NCBI RefSeq assembly: GCF_042186555.1
Contig: NC_133326.1
Span: 435,033,077 to 435,097,076, forward strand
Direction of reading: 5' to 3'
Origin: Aquarana catesbeiana
Lineage: Eukaryota; Chordata; Amphibia; Anura; Ranidae
DNA: 64,000 bases
The stretch's first letter is position 1. The number at the start of each line of letters is the position of its first letter. Of this stretch, positions 20,380-30,906 are shown in pieces. The translations under genes and the position numbers were made by a program. The notes beneath the pieces are model-generated. The model did not search any database. It had not been told where the DNA came from and was given only the letters and a program-made list of their open reading frames with translations.

Positions 20380-22554
20380 TTAGTTTATGAATGAGGCGAT
20401 ATTAAAAACTTTGCCATTTGTACAAGATTGAACCTGCTTGCCCTTTTTTATGTGACTACAGTAATTACATCCTTTTTTGCCACATTTGTAGTTACCCTTA
20501 AAATTTAACCAGTTGGCCTTCCTTTGTTCAGATACTACTAGGCTGGGTGAAAGTGAATTCCCCAGGGTGGGAGCCCTGCGGGAGACCACTTTAATCCCTT
20601 TGGACAGTATATTGTTAAATGCAGCATCGTTGTATAAGATGGGAAGGTATTTGGTGACAATTCTCCTAATTTGGTTAAATTCTGCACTGTATGGTGTAGA
20701 AAATACTGGGATGTTAATGGAAGGGGGGCTAATGTGAAGTTTATCTTGTAATAATGTATGTCTAGGGATGGTACTGGCTCTGTCAAGTGCTCTATTAACT
20801 AGAGCTGTACCATACCCCCGGTTTCTAAAATGCTGGGCCATACTGTGTGCCTCTCTGTGAAAACTTTCAGGGGTGCTACACAAGCGTTTGAGCCTCAAAA
20901 ATTGTCCATACGGAACACCTCGTATGGTGTGTTTGGGATGTGCTGAATCTGCTCTAAGAAGGGCATTCCCAGCAGTGGGCTTCCTATATAAGGTGGTATG
21001 GATGGAATTGCCTGTACCAGTGAGCTTAACGTCCAAGAATTCGATGCTGTGAGGTTGTAAGGTGCCTGTGAAGTTCAAGTTAAGATCATTGTTGTTGAAA
21101 TATGAAAGCCAGGTTCCTAGATCAGCATCTGCATCTGATGTAATAAACAGGAGGTCATCAATGAAACGGCAATAAAAAACCGTATCTAGTCTGCGGGGGC
21201 TATCACTTCCAAAGATGCGAGACCTCTCCCACCAACCCATGAAGATGTTGGCGAGGGAGGGCGAAAATTTGGCGCCCATAGAGGCCCTGCATCTCTGGAG
21301 ATAATAGCCCCCATCAAACATGAAGAAATTGTGTGTGAGTAAATAATCTAATGCCTGTAAAATAAAGTCTTGTAAAATGAGAGAAAATCTGCCTGATTCT
21401 TTGAGAGCCCAAGCAACTGCCTGTATACCCAGATTGTGTGGGATGCTAGAATAAAGACTGGTGACATCACAACTGATCCACCTATATCCACTCTCCCATC
21501 GTAAATGGTGTAATTTACTAAGCAACTGCTTGGTATCTCTCAGGTAGCCAGGCAGGCTGGTGGCCAAAGGCTGTAACTGGGAGTCCACCCATTCGCCCAG
21601 GCGTTCGTTAAGTGAACCGATGCCTGCTACAATGGGCCGGCCTGTTAAGGGCTGAAGACCTTTGTGGACCTTGGGTAAATGGTGGAATATAGGCATGATT
21701 GGATGTTCAGGAATAAGCTTCTCTTTATCTGAGTGTGAAAAAATACCCATCGATACCGCTCTGTCTAAAAGGGCAGAAAGTTTGTGTTTGAAGGGGAGTG
21801 TGGGATTGGATGAAAGTAATTGATAGGTCTGTGTGTCAGATAACTGACGTAAAGCTTCTTGTATGTACATGTCAGTGTCCAAGACAACCACTACCCCCCC
21901 TTTATCTGCATTCCTGATAACTATGCTAGTGTCTGCTGTTAGTGTTTTTAAGGCTAATCTCTCATTTTGTGTCAAATTATCTTTAATCGGTTTTCTATGG
22001 CAACTGTGAGCCAAGCGAGTTAATTCCCCCTCCACCAACCTCTGAAATACATCAAGATCTTTGCCCCTGGATGCCACTGGGTAAAAGTCAGATTTAGATC
22101 TGATTATTAGTTTTTTCTGTGAATCAGTGGGATCCATGGGGGGTGGATCCGATTCATCTGCCAGTGTTATTAAATCTTGCAGTGCACACACTTTATTAAA
22201 AGAGATGGGTGAAGGGGGAGACTCACCTGATTCGCCAAGGTTCCCTGGAACGTCCTCTTCTATAGAACCACCAAAGTGTTTCTTAAGTGTTAATAAGCGA
22301 GAAAACCTGTTAACGTCCAAAATAGTGTGAAATAAATCAAAATGTCTATTAGGGCTAAAGTTAAGGCCTTTTGATAGAAGGTTGATCTCCTCTTCTTTTA
22401 AAGGTCTCTTTGAGATATTAAGTACGGTGGAACTCATTTCTTCATTTTGCCTCTCAAGCTGTAATGTGAGTTGTTTGGAGTTCTTGTGTCTCCTGCCGCC
22501 CCTTCTTGTTTTTTTATGGACGATTTCTTCCTCTTGGTGTAACCCGACCTGCAA
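20380..22554 (-). CDS. PLE-C reverse transcriptase protein (724 aa, without its nuclease domain)
   Basis: It is an open frame of 724 codons. The N-terminal region is basic (HKKTRRGGRRHKNS). The central PLE-type reverse transcriptase (related to telomerase) shows HHLPKVHKG (about residue 290), ISCDVTSLYSSIPH (motif A Asp, about 360), MGAKFSPSLANIFMG (motif B), CRFIDDLLFI (motif C, DD, about 463) and FLDVKL (motif D). A cysteine pair linker (YKCGKKGCNYCSH) ends the frame. The ATG at 22554 overlaps ORF1 by about 120 nt in another frame. The GIY-YIG domain is separated by a frame break, so the copy would lack endonuclease unless rescued. Confidence 0.9.
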   Translation of the reverse strand: MQVGLHQEEEIVHKKTRRGGRRHKNSKQLTLQLERQNEEMSSTVLNISKRPLKEEEINLLSKGLNFSPNRHFDLFHTILDVNRFSRLLTLKKHFGGSIEEDVPGNLGESGESPPSPISFNKVCALQDLITLADESDPPPMDPTDSQKKLIIRSKSDFYPVASRGKDLDVFQRLVEGELTRLAHSCHRKPIKDNLTQNERLALKTLTADTSIVIRNADKGGVVVVLDTDMYIQEALRQLSDTQTYQLLSSNPTLPFKHKLSALLDRAVSMGIFSHSDKEKLIPEHPIMPIFHHLPKVHKGLQPLTGRPIVAGIGSLNERLGEWVDSQLQPLATSLPGYLRDTKQLLSKLHHLRWESGYRWISCDVTSLYSSIPHNLGIQAVAWALKESGRFSLILQDFILQALDYLLTHNFFMFDGGYYLQRCRASMGAKFSPSLANIFMGWWERSRIFGSDSPRRLDTVFYCRFIDDLLFITSDADADLGTWLSYFNNNDLNLNFTGTLQPHSIEFLDVKLTGTGNSIHTTLYRKPTAGNALLRADSAHPKHTIRGVPYGQFLRLKRLCSTPESFHREAHSMAQHFRNRGYGTALVNRALDRASTIPRHTLLQDKLHISPPSINIPVFSTPYSAEFNQIRRIVTKYLPILYNDAAFNNILSKGIKVVSRRAPTLGNSLSPSLVVSEQRKANWLNFKGNYKCGKKGCNYCSHIKKGKQVQSCTNGKVFNIASFIN

Positions 22555-23306
22555 GGGTTTCCACCGTTCGTGTGGTTCTTGCTTCTGTTTGTTTCCACGG
22601 AACCTGTTGACCTGTCCAGAGAAGAGTCTGACATAGTGCGTGCCAGGGAATTGTCGGCTAGGTCGCTCTCTTGGTCAGAGAAGCTGACCTGTTTGCCGCG
22701 GTTTCTCCGTGACCGATTGTGGGAAAACACCGGTCTTTTCCAAGTGTAAACTTTATTGTTCTCATAATCATTTTTATCCCGGGCCATTTTGCCTCTCTTG
22801 CTGGCGATCACTGATTTTTCCATTTTGTCTAATTTGTTGCTCAAGCGGCTGTCCAGGTCTGTAAAAGCTGCCAGGTTTTGTGAAGAGGCAAGTTCAGACT
22901 GGATAAAAGACATGTCAGATTGTAGTACCTCTATTTCTTTGGTTTTGGAGGCAATGAGAATATTTATTAGTTTGAATGAACAGGTGTCCAAGGTGTCAGT
23001 CCATTCTTTTTTGAGATCATCATTGAACAGCTCTGAGGTAGGAAATTTTTTTATCCGTAAACCCCGTGGTATGTGTGCTATGGACAAATAGTCCTTCAAA
23101 AAATTGATGTCCCAAAAAGCTCTAATTTCTCTCGCCATAATATGTTCCAGTTTTCTGAAATGACGTATTAACTGTACTCCATCGTCAGCTGACACACCAG
23201 GTGTTTGTGTCTGTGACGTTTGTCTCAATGGATTATCAGATGGTGCCTTTAGAGTTCTGCTGTACGAAGTTTCTGCCATGGGTGTCGAGGTGGTATTGAG
23301 ATCCAT
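22434..23306 (-). CDS. PLE-C ORF1-like protein (290 aa, coiled-coil/basic)
   Basis: It starts at ATG 23306 (MDLNTTSTPMAETSY); the frame is open further upstream but only through terminal-repeat sequence. The N-terminal half is hydrophilic. The middle holds FRKLEHIMAREIRAFWDINFL, then a predicted coiled coil (KTKEIEVLQSDMSFIQSELAS...LDSRLSNKLDKMEKS), then a basic, serine-rich tail (RSRRNRGKQVSF, TKRKKSSIKK). Such N-terminal ORFs occur upstream of RT in several PLE groups; an RNA-binding or multimerising role is inferred, not shown. It overlaps the RT frame, suggesting either two proteins or a frameshift fusion. Confidence 0.65.
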   Translation of the reverse strand: MDLNTTSTPMAETSYSRTLKAPSDNPLRQTSQTQTPGVSADDGVQLIRHFRKLEHIMAREIRAFWDINFLKDYLSIAHIPRGLRIKKFPTSELFNDDLKKEWTDTLDTCSFKLINILIASKTKEIEVLQSDMSFIQSELASSQNLAAFTDLDSRLSNKLDKMEKSVIASKRGKMARDKNDYENNKVYTWKRPVFSHNRSRRNRGKQVSFSDQESDLADNSLARTMSDSSLDRSTGSVETNRSKNHTNGGNPCRSGYTKRKKSSIKKQEGAAGDTRTPNNSHYSLRGKMKK

Positions 23307-23426
23307 AGAGTAAAAAGGAAAAACTCTTCTCCCAATTAAATGAGCTCTTGAAAAAATAATGGTAATCAAAATAAATTGCGAAATACCTGGGAAAGCCTCC
23401 GGGCAGGTGAAGAGAAAAGCATGTAT

Positions 23427-24727
23427 CCTTAGATGCAGACAAGCAAAGAAAGTGTTTCCACCGCTCAGGCTGACACTGACCCAGGTGTAAGTGGAAGTTT
23501 CAGAGCAGAAGAGCTCCAGGTGCTGGCTGAATGCTAGACAAAGCAGGCTTGAATGGAGGAGAAGATTTGGATGCCGCACACCGGATGTAGTCAAAAAACT
23601 TCACTTTATTCAAAAAATGGGATCATCAAAATAACAAGACTGTCATGCAGAAAGTACAGGTAAGCTGACGCGTTTCGCACTCAGGACTGAGTGCTTACTC
23701 ATAGCTAACAAATATTAAAAAGACAAACTCTTATATAGCTCAATGGGGTATCACATGATTGCCCAATTAGATGGTCATTGAGTCTCAGCTGGAAGCCGAT
23801 TTAATGAGGTCTCGGCATCTGCTGGCTATTTGGTGTGTTGACTGATTGAGAAATGTTTTCAAAACCGTGACATGTAAATAGATGACAAAGAATGTGAAAA
23901 AAGATGTGTATATGTACATGTGCAGGCAAAAAATATATATGTGTGTATATATATATATGGTGAATCCTATCAATAAACGTGTATATAATAATGAATATAC
24001 TTCTATAACGTGTATATATAAAAGGTGATAAGTATCAAAAAAAGGGATTACTATTGGGTGAAAGGAAAAAATGTGTAAAAAATATTTCTCATTAAAAAAA
24101 AAAAGAGAAAATATATTAATAAAAATATTCAGACAACGTGCAAAGTAAATGTGAAGAGTGAATGTAATAAAACTATATGTGAACAAAATATATGAATATG
24201 ATGAAGCTCTCTATAATATGCCGGTGAAGTGGATGAAGCTCTCTATAATAAGTCGGAATAATGCAGGTGAAATATAGAGCAATGTGACCTGAAATAATGC
24301 GTGATATGCCCGCGGTTGATAACAAGGTACATATAGGGCCCTATAATAATAGAAATAAACTGTGGGATTCAAAGACATAAAATCACGCTGATAAGGGTTG
24401 CCCTGATCTGGTCAAATGGCAGTGATATATGCAGGGTCCCAGTAGACTAACTTGTAACGTAGTGATTCTAAATGATGAGCCTGGCCGAGAGCAGGGTATG
24501 TGTGGAATTTCAGGAATGAAGCAGCGGTGTTCAAGGTAATAGAACGCCGCTAATCTGTGTCACACTAAATGTCTAGATGGAATTATAGTGATGGTAATAA
24601 AGTTGGTAGAGGTCTCGGCCAGTCACCCAAGTTTAAGGGATCACAAAAAGGGACAAATGAAAAACAAGTAAGGTACTATAGGCTGGGATACGAAGACATA
24701 AAATCACGCTGATCAGGGTTGCCCTGA
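23427..24727. repeat. PLE-C terminal repeat, 5' direct partial copy
   Basis: It matches 17229-18508 at high identity, ending GGTTGCCCTGA where it joins the inverted copy. It includes the hammerhead-like motif at 23660-23709 (minus). For a minus-strand element this is the upstream copy and should hold the promoter. Compared with copy 1, it keeps ATTCTAAATGATGAGCCTGGCC in the first tandem unit. Confidence 0.85.
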
Positions 24728-26982
24728 GGATGCATATCGCGACAACATTGAGATAAATAGTTTTATTCTATTTCGTTCTCCACACATTATTGTGTTATTA
24801 TATTTACTTTTTTCCTCGTTTTCTTTGGATAAGTACTCATGATTTGTATCATGAGGTTTCACAATTTTATTTCATTATTATTACTTTTATTCTAGCTCAT
24901 TCTTTATCACATAGATATATATGGAAATTTTCATTGTCCTATACATCTTTCTAGTTGTGTAGGAAACACCTGATATATATTAGGTTTTTACGCAATATGT
25001 TTTCACACTATTTTATTTTATTTTATTTTATTCATTTTATTCATTTCATTCATTCACATTTTGTACACCTTGTTGTCCATATATATATTTTTTTGGACAC
25101 CTTGGGATCATAATTCAGATATATTAAGCTTATTTATATGTACATAAGCTGACATACATTGTATCGTTTGTGTTCAGTGCTTATTTTGCGAGTGTAATGT
25201 TGCAATATGAATATGTAGTTGTTTCTCTTTAGAATGCAGCATTATAATATTTCTTCTCATCGTCTTTATAGATTGGATTCACGCCGATCATTATATGCCT
25301 GTTTTCATCTGTTTCACTTGCCGGTGTCAATATATGAGCATTGTATTAGTGGACTCATAAGATGTATTATTCTAATATGTTTTGTTTGGAGGTCTTGGCA
25401 TTTGCTGACACACATATACTGAGACATGCTTTTTTATGAGCCACCCGAGACGGATCACATACTAACATATTTTTAACTTAATTGTCTGTCCGGATAATTT
25501 TTACGATCTCAGTCTGGTAACATTTTCGTCCAGCCTGTAGTATCTTACTTGTTTTTCATTTGTCCTTTTTTGTGACCCCTTAAACTCGGGTGACTGGCCG
25601 AGACCACCCCCAACTTTATTACCATCATTATAATTCCATCTAGACATTTAGTGTGACATAGATTAGCGGCGCTCTATTATCTTGAACACCGCTGCTTCAT
25701 TCCTGAAATTCCACACACACCTTGCTCACGGCCAGGCTCATCATTTAGAATCACTACGCTACAAGTCAGTCTACTGGGACCCTGCATATATCACTGCCAT
25801 TTGACCAGATCAGGGCAACCCTGATCAGCGTGATTTTATGTCTTCGTATCCCAGCCTATAGTACCTTACTTGTTTTTCATTTGTCCCTTTTTGTGATCCC
25901 TTAAACTTGGGTGACTGGCCGAGACCTCTACCAACTTTATTACCATCACTATAATTCCATCTAGACATTTAGTGTGACACAGATTAGCGGCGTTCTATTA
26001 CCTTGAACACCGCTGCTTCATTCCTGAAATTCCACACACACCCTGCTCTCGGCCAGGCTCATCATTTAGAATCACTACGTTACAAGTCAGTCTACTGGGA
26101 CCCTGCATATATCACTGCCATTTGACCAGATCAGGGCAACCCTTATCAGCGTGATTTTATGTCTTTGAATCCCACAGTTTATTTCTATTATTATAGAGCC
26201 CTATATGTACCTTGTTATCAACCGCGGGCATATCACGCATTATTTCAGGTCACATTGCTCTATATTTCACCTGCATTATTCCGACTTATTATAGAGAGCT
26301 TCATCCACTTCACCGGCATATTATAGAGAGCTTCATCATATTCATATATTTTGTTCACATATAGTTTTATTACATTCACTCTTCACATTTACTTTGCACG
26401 TTGTCTGAATATTTTTATTAATATATTTTCTCTTTTTTTTTAATGAGAAATATTTTTTACACATTTTTTCCTTTCACCCAATAGTAATCCCTTTTTTTGA
26501 TACTTATCACCTTTTATATATACACGTTATAGAAGTATATTCATTATTATATACACGTTTATTGATAGGATTCACCATATATATATATACACACATATAT
26601 ATTTTTTGCCTGCACATGTACATATACACATCTTTTTTCACATTCTTTGTCATCTATTTACATGTCACGGTTTTGAAAACATTTCTCAATCAGTCAACAC
26701 ACCAAATAGCCAGCAGATGCCGAGACCTCATTAAATCGGCTTCCAGCTGAGACTCAATGACCATCTAATTGGGCAATCATGTGATACCCCATTGAGCTAT
26801 ATAAGAGTTTGTCTTTTTAATATTTGTTAGCTATGAGTAAGCACTCAGTCCTGAGTGCGAAACGCGTCAACTTACCTGTACTTTCTGCATGACAGTCTTG
26901 TTATTTTGATGATCCCATTTTTTCAATAAAGTGAAGTTTTTTGACTACATCCGGTGTGCGGCATCCAAATCTTCTCCTCCAT
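24728..26982. repeat. PLE-C terminal repeat, inverted copy
   Basis: It is the reverse complement of 17352-19598. The junction with the direct copy is CCCTGA/GGATGCATATCGCG. It carries both tandem units in reverse and a plus-strand hammerhead-like motif at 26826-26876. It ends CTTCTCCTCCATT right at the target-site duplication. Apparent frames here (for example 25219-25422) only mirror frames in the left copy. Confidence 0.85.
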
Positions 26983-26997
26983 TTAAACTCAGAGTCC

Positions 26998-27905
26998 CAT
27001 AGGTAGGATGAAGGCCATCTTCGCTTTGTCCTTCTTGGCCATTGGTACCTGCCAATACCCACTGGCCAGGTCAAGAGTCAAGAAGAACTTTGCATGACTC
27101 AGGGCAGACAACGATTCCTGAATCCGCAGAAGAGGGTAGGCATCCCAGAGGGTCTGGGCATTCAGCTTTCCGATAATTCACGCAGAAACGGAGACTCCCA
27201 TCTTTCTTCTGCACCAAGACTACCAGAGCAGCCCACTGACTTTGACTCTCCTGGATCACCCGGTTTTCCATATCCTTTAGGTGGGATTTGCCGGTAACGT
27301 CCCCTAAATGGGGCAGCATCGCCGGTGAGGATTTCGTGTTCAATGGCGGAAGCAAACCCGAAGTCCTCATCATGTCTCGAGAATGCCTCCTGAAATTCCC
27401 AAATAGTGTCTTCCAGCAACTTCTGTTGTCCTGGAGTCAGGGTCTTGCAGTCCACCCCCATCCGAGCCATGATCACTCGACCGTTCCACTCCGCTGTCAG
27501 TGTTTCCCGTTGATGGACCTCTACAGCATAGGTCCAGGCTGACCTATCTGGCTGTAGCGTGCAGCTCGTTCGTCGAGGCATATCCCCTTCAGATACATAA
27601 ACTTTGGCCAGCAACGTATTCCCAGGCACGGTTAACTCACAGTCTTCAACAATGAGACAGCGTACAGGCACACATCCATCCTTCACAATTGCGAGGGCCC
27701 GGGCTACCAGTGGGCGAGTCTGTGTCTCCTCTCGATCAGGACCTCCAGTCCATTCAGTTGTCGTCCCACCCCCACCGGCAGTATCAATATTTGTTCTCGA
27801 CAAGGTGGGACCTTCACTGGGGTCCTCTGCGGCACCCTCACCTGTCCAATAGGCAGCGTACCTTCTGGCCTTCCAACTCAGCTTCCATAACGGGGCTGCT
27901 GGCAT
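26998..27905 (-). pseudogene. Gypsy-B protease-like linker and reverse transcriptase N-terminal half
   Basis: The frame 27905-27162 covers a hydrophilic stretch, then VKDGCVPVRCLIVEDCELTV and MPRRTSCTLQ, then DDFGFASAIEHEILTGDAAP and RYRQIPPKGYG (RT start). A second frame (27373-27071) continues with VIQESQSQWAALVVLVQKKDG and SLRFCVNYRK (RT motifs 1-2). A clear aspartic protease active site (DTG/DSG) is not visible. The RT continues across PLE-C at 17228. At least two frameshifts are present. Confidence 0.75.
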
Positions 27906-29069
27906 ACAGGTCGTGCTTCTTACGCATCAGGCTTAGCTTCTGACGTACCGCCGCAGGACGCCCAGCTACTGCGGCGGTCGGAAGTTTAACGTCGGCTCAG
28001 ACTTCATCTGTTCTGGGCACTCTCTAGCCATATGGCCGTAGTGTCGACAGGCCCAGTAGAGGGGTCGCCTTTTAACTAACCCTTGCACCTGAGTTACCCT
28101 GGGTGGGGTGGCACGAGGCACTGGGGTCATTTCCGGTGACCGGGGTGATCCAGCCTACATCTGGGACACTTCCAGCTGGAGTTCTCTCAACTCTGTCCAC
28201 AGGCCCTGAACCACATCCCTTAAGGACTCTGAGTCTTTGGATGCAGACTGCCCTCCTGTAGCATGGGTGCCACTGACTACTCTCTCCGCCACCGGCATGT
28301 GCTCTTCCTCTCTCTCCACAGCGGATAGGTAGACAATATAGAATGTCATGTCGGGCGACACATCCGGGTCATCTCTTGCAATTTGTCCCTTAAGAACTTG
28401 TTGTAGAGCCCCACTATGAACTGGTCTCGTAGTAGCCAGTCTACCCCCCGGAAGGCTCCCATGGCCTCGGGGTCTCACCGCTGTATTTCATTTAACATCT
28501 CCTGTAGGGCATTGGAGTACTGCATCAGGGTCTCACCCTCTCGTTGTGGTCTGTTGAAGAAGTGGCTCTGCAATTGCACCACTTTGGTACGCCCCCCGGG
28601 CTTTCTCCAGAAGGGAGAATATTTTCTCTAGGGTGTCTCGCTCGGATTCGGGCCTCACCATCACTGTCCATCTGACATCACCCTCTAGAGCCCCCAACGC
28701 AACCTCTGCCCGTAGCTCGGGGGTCAGGTTACACATCCTAACTGCACTTTGCACCCTTTCAGTCCAGTCCTGCAACGTCATGTTTTTACCATCAAATTTT
28801 GGCAGATGATGCAACAGCACCCCTATGGGGATATACCCTACTGGGGCGGGCATGGCGGGGGCAAGTTGGCCTTGCACTGGCGCACCCTGAAGTGGGTCCT
28901 GGACCGGTGCCACTGGCGCGGGGGGAGGGCCTCCCGCCGAGTTCCCGTCCATGGCGGTCGCTGTATCCTGCTGACTACGCCAAGATGTAGAACGTGTACC
29001 GGGGTGGGCTCCCCAGGATACAGCGAAGTCACGAACGAGGAAAACAACTCCAACACCATCTCTTGTCAA
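27906..29069 (-). pseudogene. Gypsy-B gag
   Basis: Reading from about 28953 (MDGNSAGGPPPAPVAPVQD) downward gives a proline-rich N-terminus, then LPKFDGKNMTLQDWTERV and LTPELRAEVALGALEGDVRW (capsid-like core), continuing in a second frame to QFIVGLYNKFLRDKLQEM-like sequence (28400) and 28478-28155. A CCHC-type knuckle follows near 28040 (ACRHYGHMARECPE), but its first Cys position reads Tyr (YWAC). Several frameshifts and stops make it non-functional. Gag packages the element RNA. Confidence 0.75.
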
Positions 29070-29224
29070 AACTGAATTTTACTTAAACGTAGTTAAGAAC
29101 CCAACCGCCAATTCTGGGAACATACAATACATTTACAGACACGCAGCCAGAAGGCTGAGACCTTTGTGCTGCACAGCGCGGCGCCCTCCGTAGGATGCAG
29201 GAGAAAGACGAGTAATTTGCCTAC

Positions 29225-29907
29225 TGGCGGGCACGACTAAACCGCCACACCTTACCTGTTAATACCCTAAGAAAAACACAAGAATAACTGTATGGGTGTG
29301 CGGTGCGGGCTAGCCTGCAGTGCAGCACAACAGTTTATAAACTTACAAAGCTCTACCGTATTCCCCTCCTCCCTTAAATGGTGTCGTATCATGCTTCTGT
29401 GTATTCCTCCTGAGCACAACGCCAGTCTGCCTTGAGTTTGTAGAAAGTTCATCAGCTCTCCAATTGTGACATGCCACTTTAGGTTATAGAGTCCCGGTAA
29501 TGAACAGTAGCAACAATTTTGGCCTGACACAAACAGAGACCCTACTAACTACCTACAGGCCTGGTCTCAGTCCCTAGACGCCAACAAAGTAATGGGGTGC
29601 ATGCACGATTTTACTGACCCGGGTCTGCTCTGCATCGCTGGTGACTCTGACAGGAACAAAATGTCTCTCCAATGTATGTTTTATTCCTCAGCTCTCATCC
29701 GTGTTCCTGCAAGCAATTCCTCGTTCCTCTGGACAGGATCAGGATCTTGGACACAAGTAGCTTCTCTCAGCTGTAGTTCTGGTCACTGAAGTCTGCTCCC
29801 ACACCTGGATGCTGTAGGATTCTCTGCACACAGTCCTCAGAACCAGCTCCTTCTCAAAACGGCTGATCTCTCTCTCTCTCACAATGAGAATTGCTTCCCA
29901 TCTTACA
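29225..29907 (-). repeat. Gypsy-B 5' LTR
   Basis: It matches 12515-13345 with an internal deletion of about 150 bp. It begins on the minus strand with TGTAAGATGGGAAGC (29907). Between the LTR and gag (29070-29224) I see no convincing tRNA primer-binding site. Confidence 0.75.
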
Positions 29908-29962
29908 CTCCTAAAGGCTCTCTCTCATCCGCAGAGAGACGCGTGAAGCCCAAGTGCATGGG
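29908..29962 (-). pseudogene. Gypsy-A gag, C-terminal scrap between Gypsy-B and CR1-A
   Basis: The minus strand encodes PMHLGFTRLSADERESLRS, the Sushi-type gag motif that precedes the zinc knuckle. It continues the Gypsy-A gag reading from 30907 once CR1-A and one copy of its GCATGGG duplication are removed, and it marks the insertion point of Gypsy-B. Confidence 0.75.
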
Positions 29963-30899
29963 TTACATAGTTAGTGAGGTTGAAAAAAGACACAAGTCCA
30001 TCAAGTCCAACCTATGTGTGTGATTATGTGTCAGTATTACATTACATATCCCTGTATATTGCGGTCATTCAGGTGATTATCTAATAGTTTCTTGAAGCTA
30101 TCAATGCTCCCCGCTGAGACCACCGCCTGTGGAAGGGATTTCCACATCCTTGCAGCTCTTACAGTAAAGAACCCTTTACGTAGTTTAAGGTTAAACCTCT
30201 TTTCTTCTAATTGTAATGAGTGGCCATGAGTCTTATTAAACTCTCTTCTGCGAAAAAGTTTTATCCCTATTGTGGGGTCACCAGTACAGTATTTGTAAAT
30301 TGAAATCATATCCCCTCTCAAGCGTCTCTTCTCCAGAGAGAATAAGTTCAGTGCTCGCAACCTTTCCTCATAACTAAGATCCTCCAGACCCTTTATTAGC
30401 TTTGTTGCTCTTCTTTGTACTCGCTCCATTTCCAGTACGTCCCTCCTGAGGACTGGTGCCCAGAACTGGACAGCATACTCCAGGTGCGGGCGGACCAGAG
30501 TCTTGTAGAGCGGGAGAATTATCGTTTTATCTCTGCAGTTGATCCCCCTTTTAATGCATGCCAATATTCTGTTTGCTTTATTAGCAGCAGCTTGGCATTG
30601 CATGCCATTGCTGAGCCTATCATCCACTAGGACCCCCAGGTCCTTTTCCATCCTAGATTCCCCCAGAGGTTCTCCCCCCAGTGTATAGATTGCATTCATA
30701 TTTTTGCCACCCAAATGCATTATTTTACATTTTTCTACATTGAACCTCATTTGCCATGTAGTCGCCCACCCCATTAATTTATTCAGGTCTTTTTGCAAGA
30801 TTTCCACATCCTGCGGAGAAGTTATTGCCCTGCTTAGCTTAGTATCGTCTGCAAATACAGAGATGGGTTCATTTTCACTGACTGACTCAGTACCAGGAA
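29963..30899 (-). mobile_element. CR1-A: 5'-truncated CR1 LINE in Gypsy-A gag
   Basis: It is flanked by a 7-bp duplication GCATGGG (29956-29962 and 30900-30906). The coding part (about 30885 to 30040, minus) is the end of a CR1 reverse transcriptase: VFADDTKLSR (motif C), GWATTWQMRFNVEKCKIMHLG, KDLGVLVDD, LYKTLVRPHLEYAVQFWAP, VQRRATKLIKGLEDLSYEERL and LEKRRLRGDMISIYKY. The frame is uninterrupted from the truncation to the stop. The 3' end is ACATAGTT-like rather than poly(A). The missing 5' part includes the endonuclease. Confidence 0.9.
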
Positions 30900-30906
30900 G
30901 CATGGG

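Larger units (their letters stand above)
17229..26982 (-). mobile_element. PLE-C: near-complete Penelope-like element (GIY-YIG type)
   Basis: It is bounded by a perfect 15-bp target-site duplication (TTAAACTCAGAGTCC at 17214-17228 and 26983-26997) that lies in the Gypsy-B RT reading frame. The layout on the plus strand is: terminal repeat (17229 to about 19598), GIY-YIG (20043-20379), RT ORF (20380-22554), ORF1 (22434-23306), a direct partial copy of the terminal repeat (23427-24727), and an inverted copy (24728-26982). Coding is on the minus strand. With 9.75 kb and two intact ORFs, it is the best preserved retroelement here. Direct-plus-inverted terminal copies are typical of PLEs. Confidence 0.9.
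12515..29907 (-). mobile_element. Gypsy-B: Ty3/Gypsy retrotransposon nested in Gypsy-A gag
   Basis: The minus-strand order is LTR (29225-29907), gag (about 28953 downward), linker/protease region, RT (27380 to 26998, then 17228 to 16884), RNase H and spacer (16883 to 15903), integrase (15900 to 13482, interrupted twice), LTR (12515-13345). The 5' end lies exactly at the Gypsy-A gag position after ERESLRS. The right flank is CTCCT; no CTCCT is found at the left boundary, so the 3' junction is altered or misplaced. All genes carry stops or frameshifts. Confidence 0.8.

Noticed and set aside
25219..25422. 67-codon frame identical to one at 18895-19098
   Set aside because: It is the inverted copy of the PLE-C terminal repeat, non-coding.
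29070..29224. Gypsy-B tRNA primer-binding site
   Set aside because: No TGG-type 18-nt match was visible next to the LTR; not claimed.
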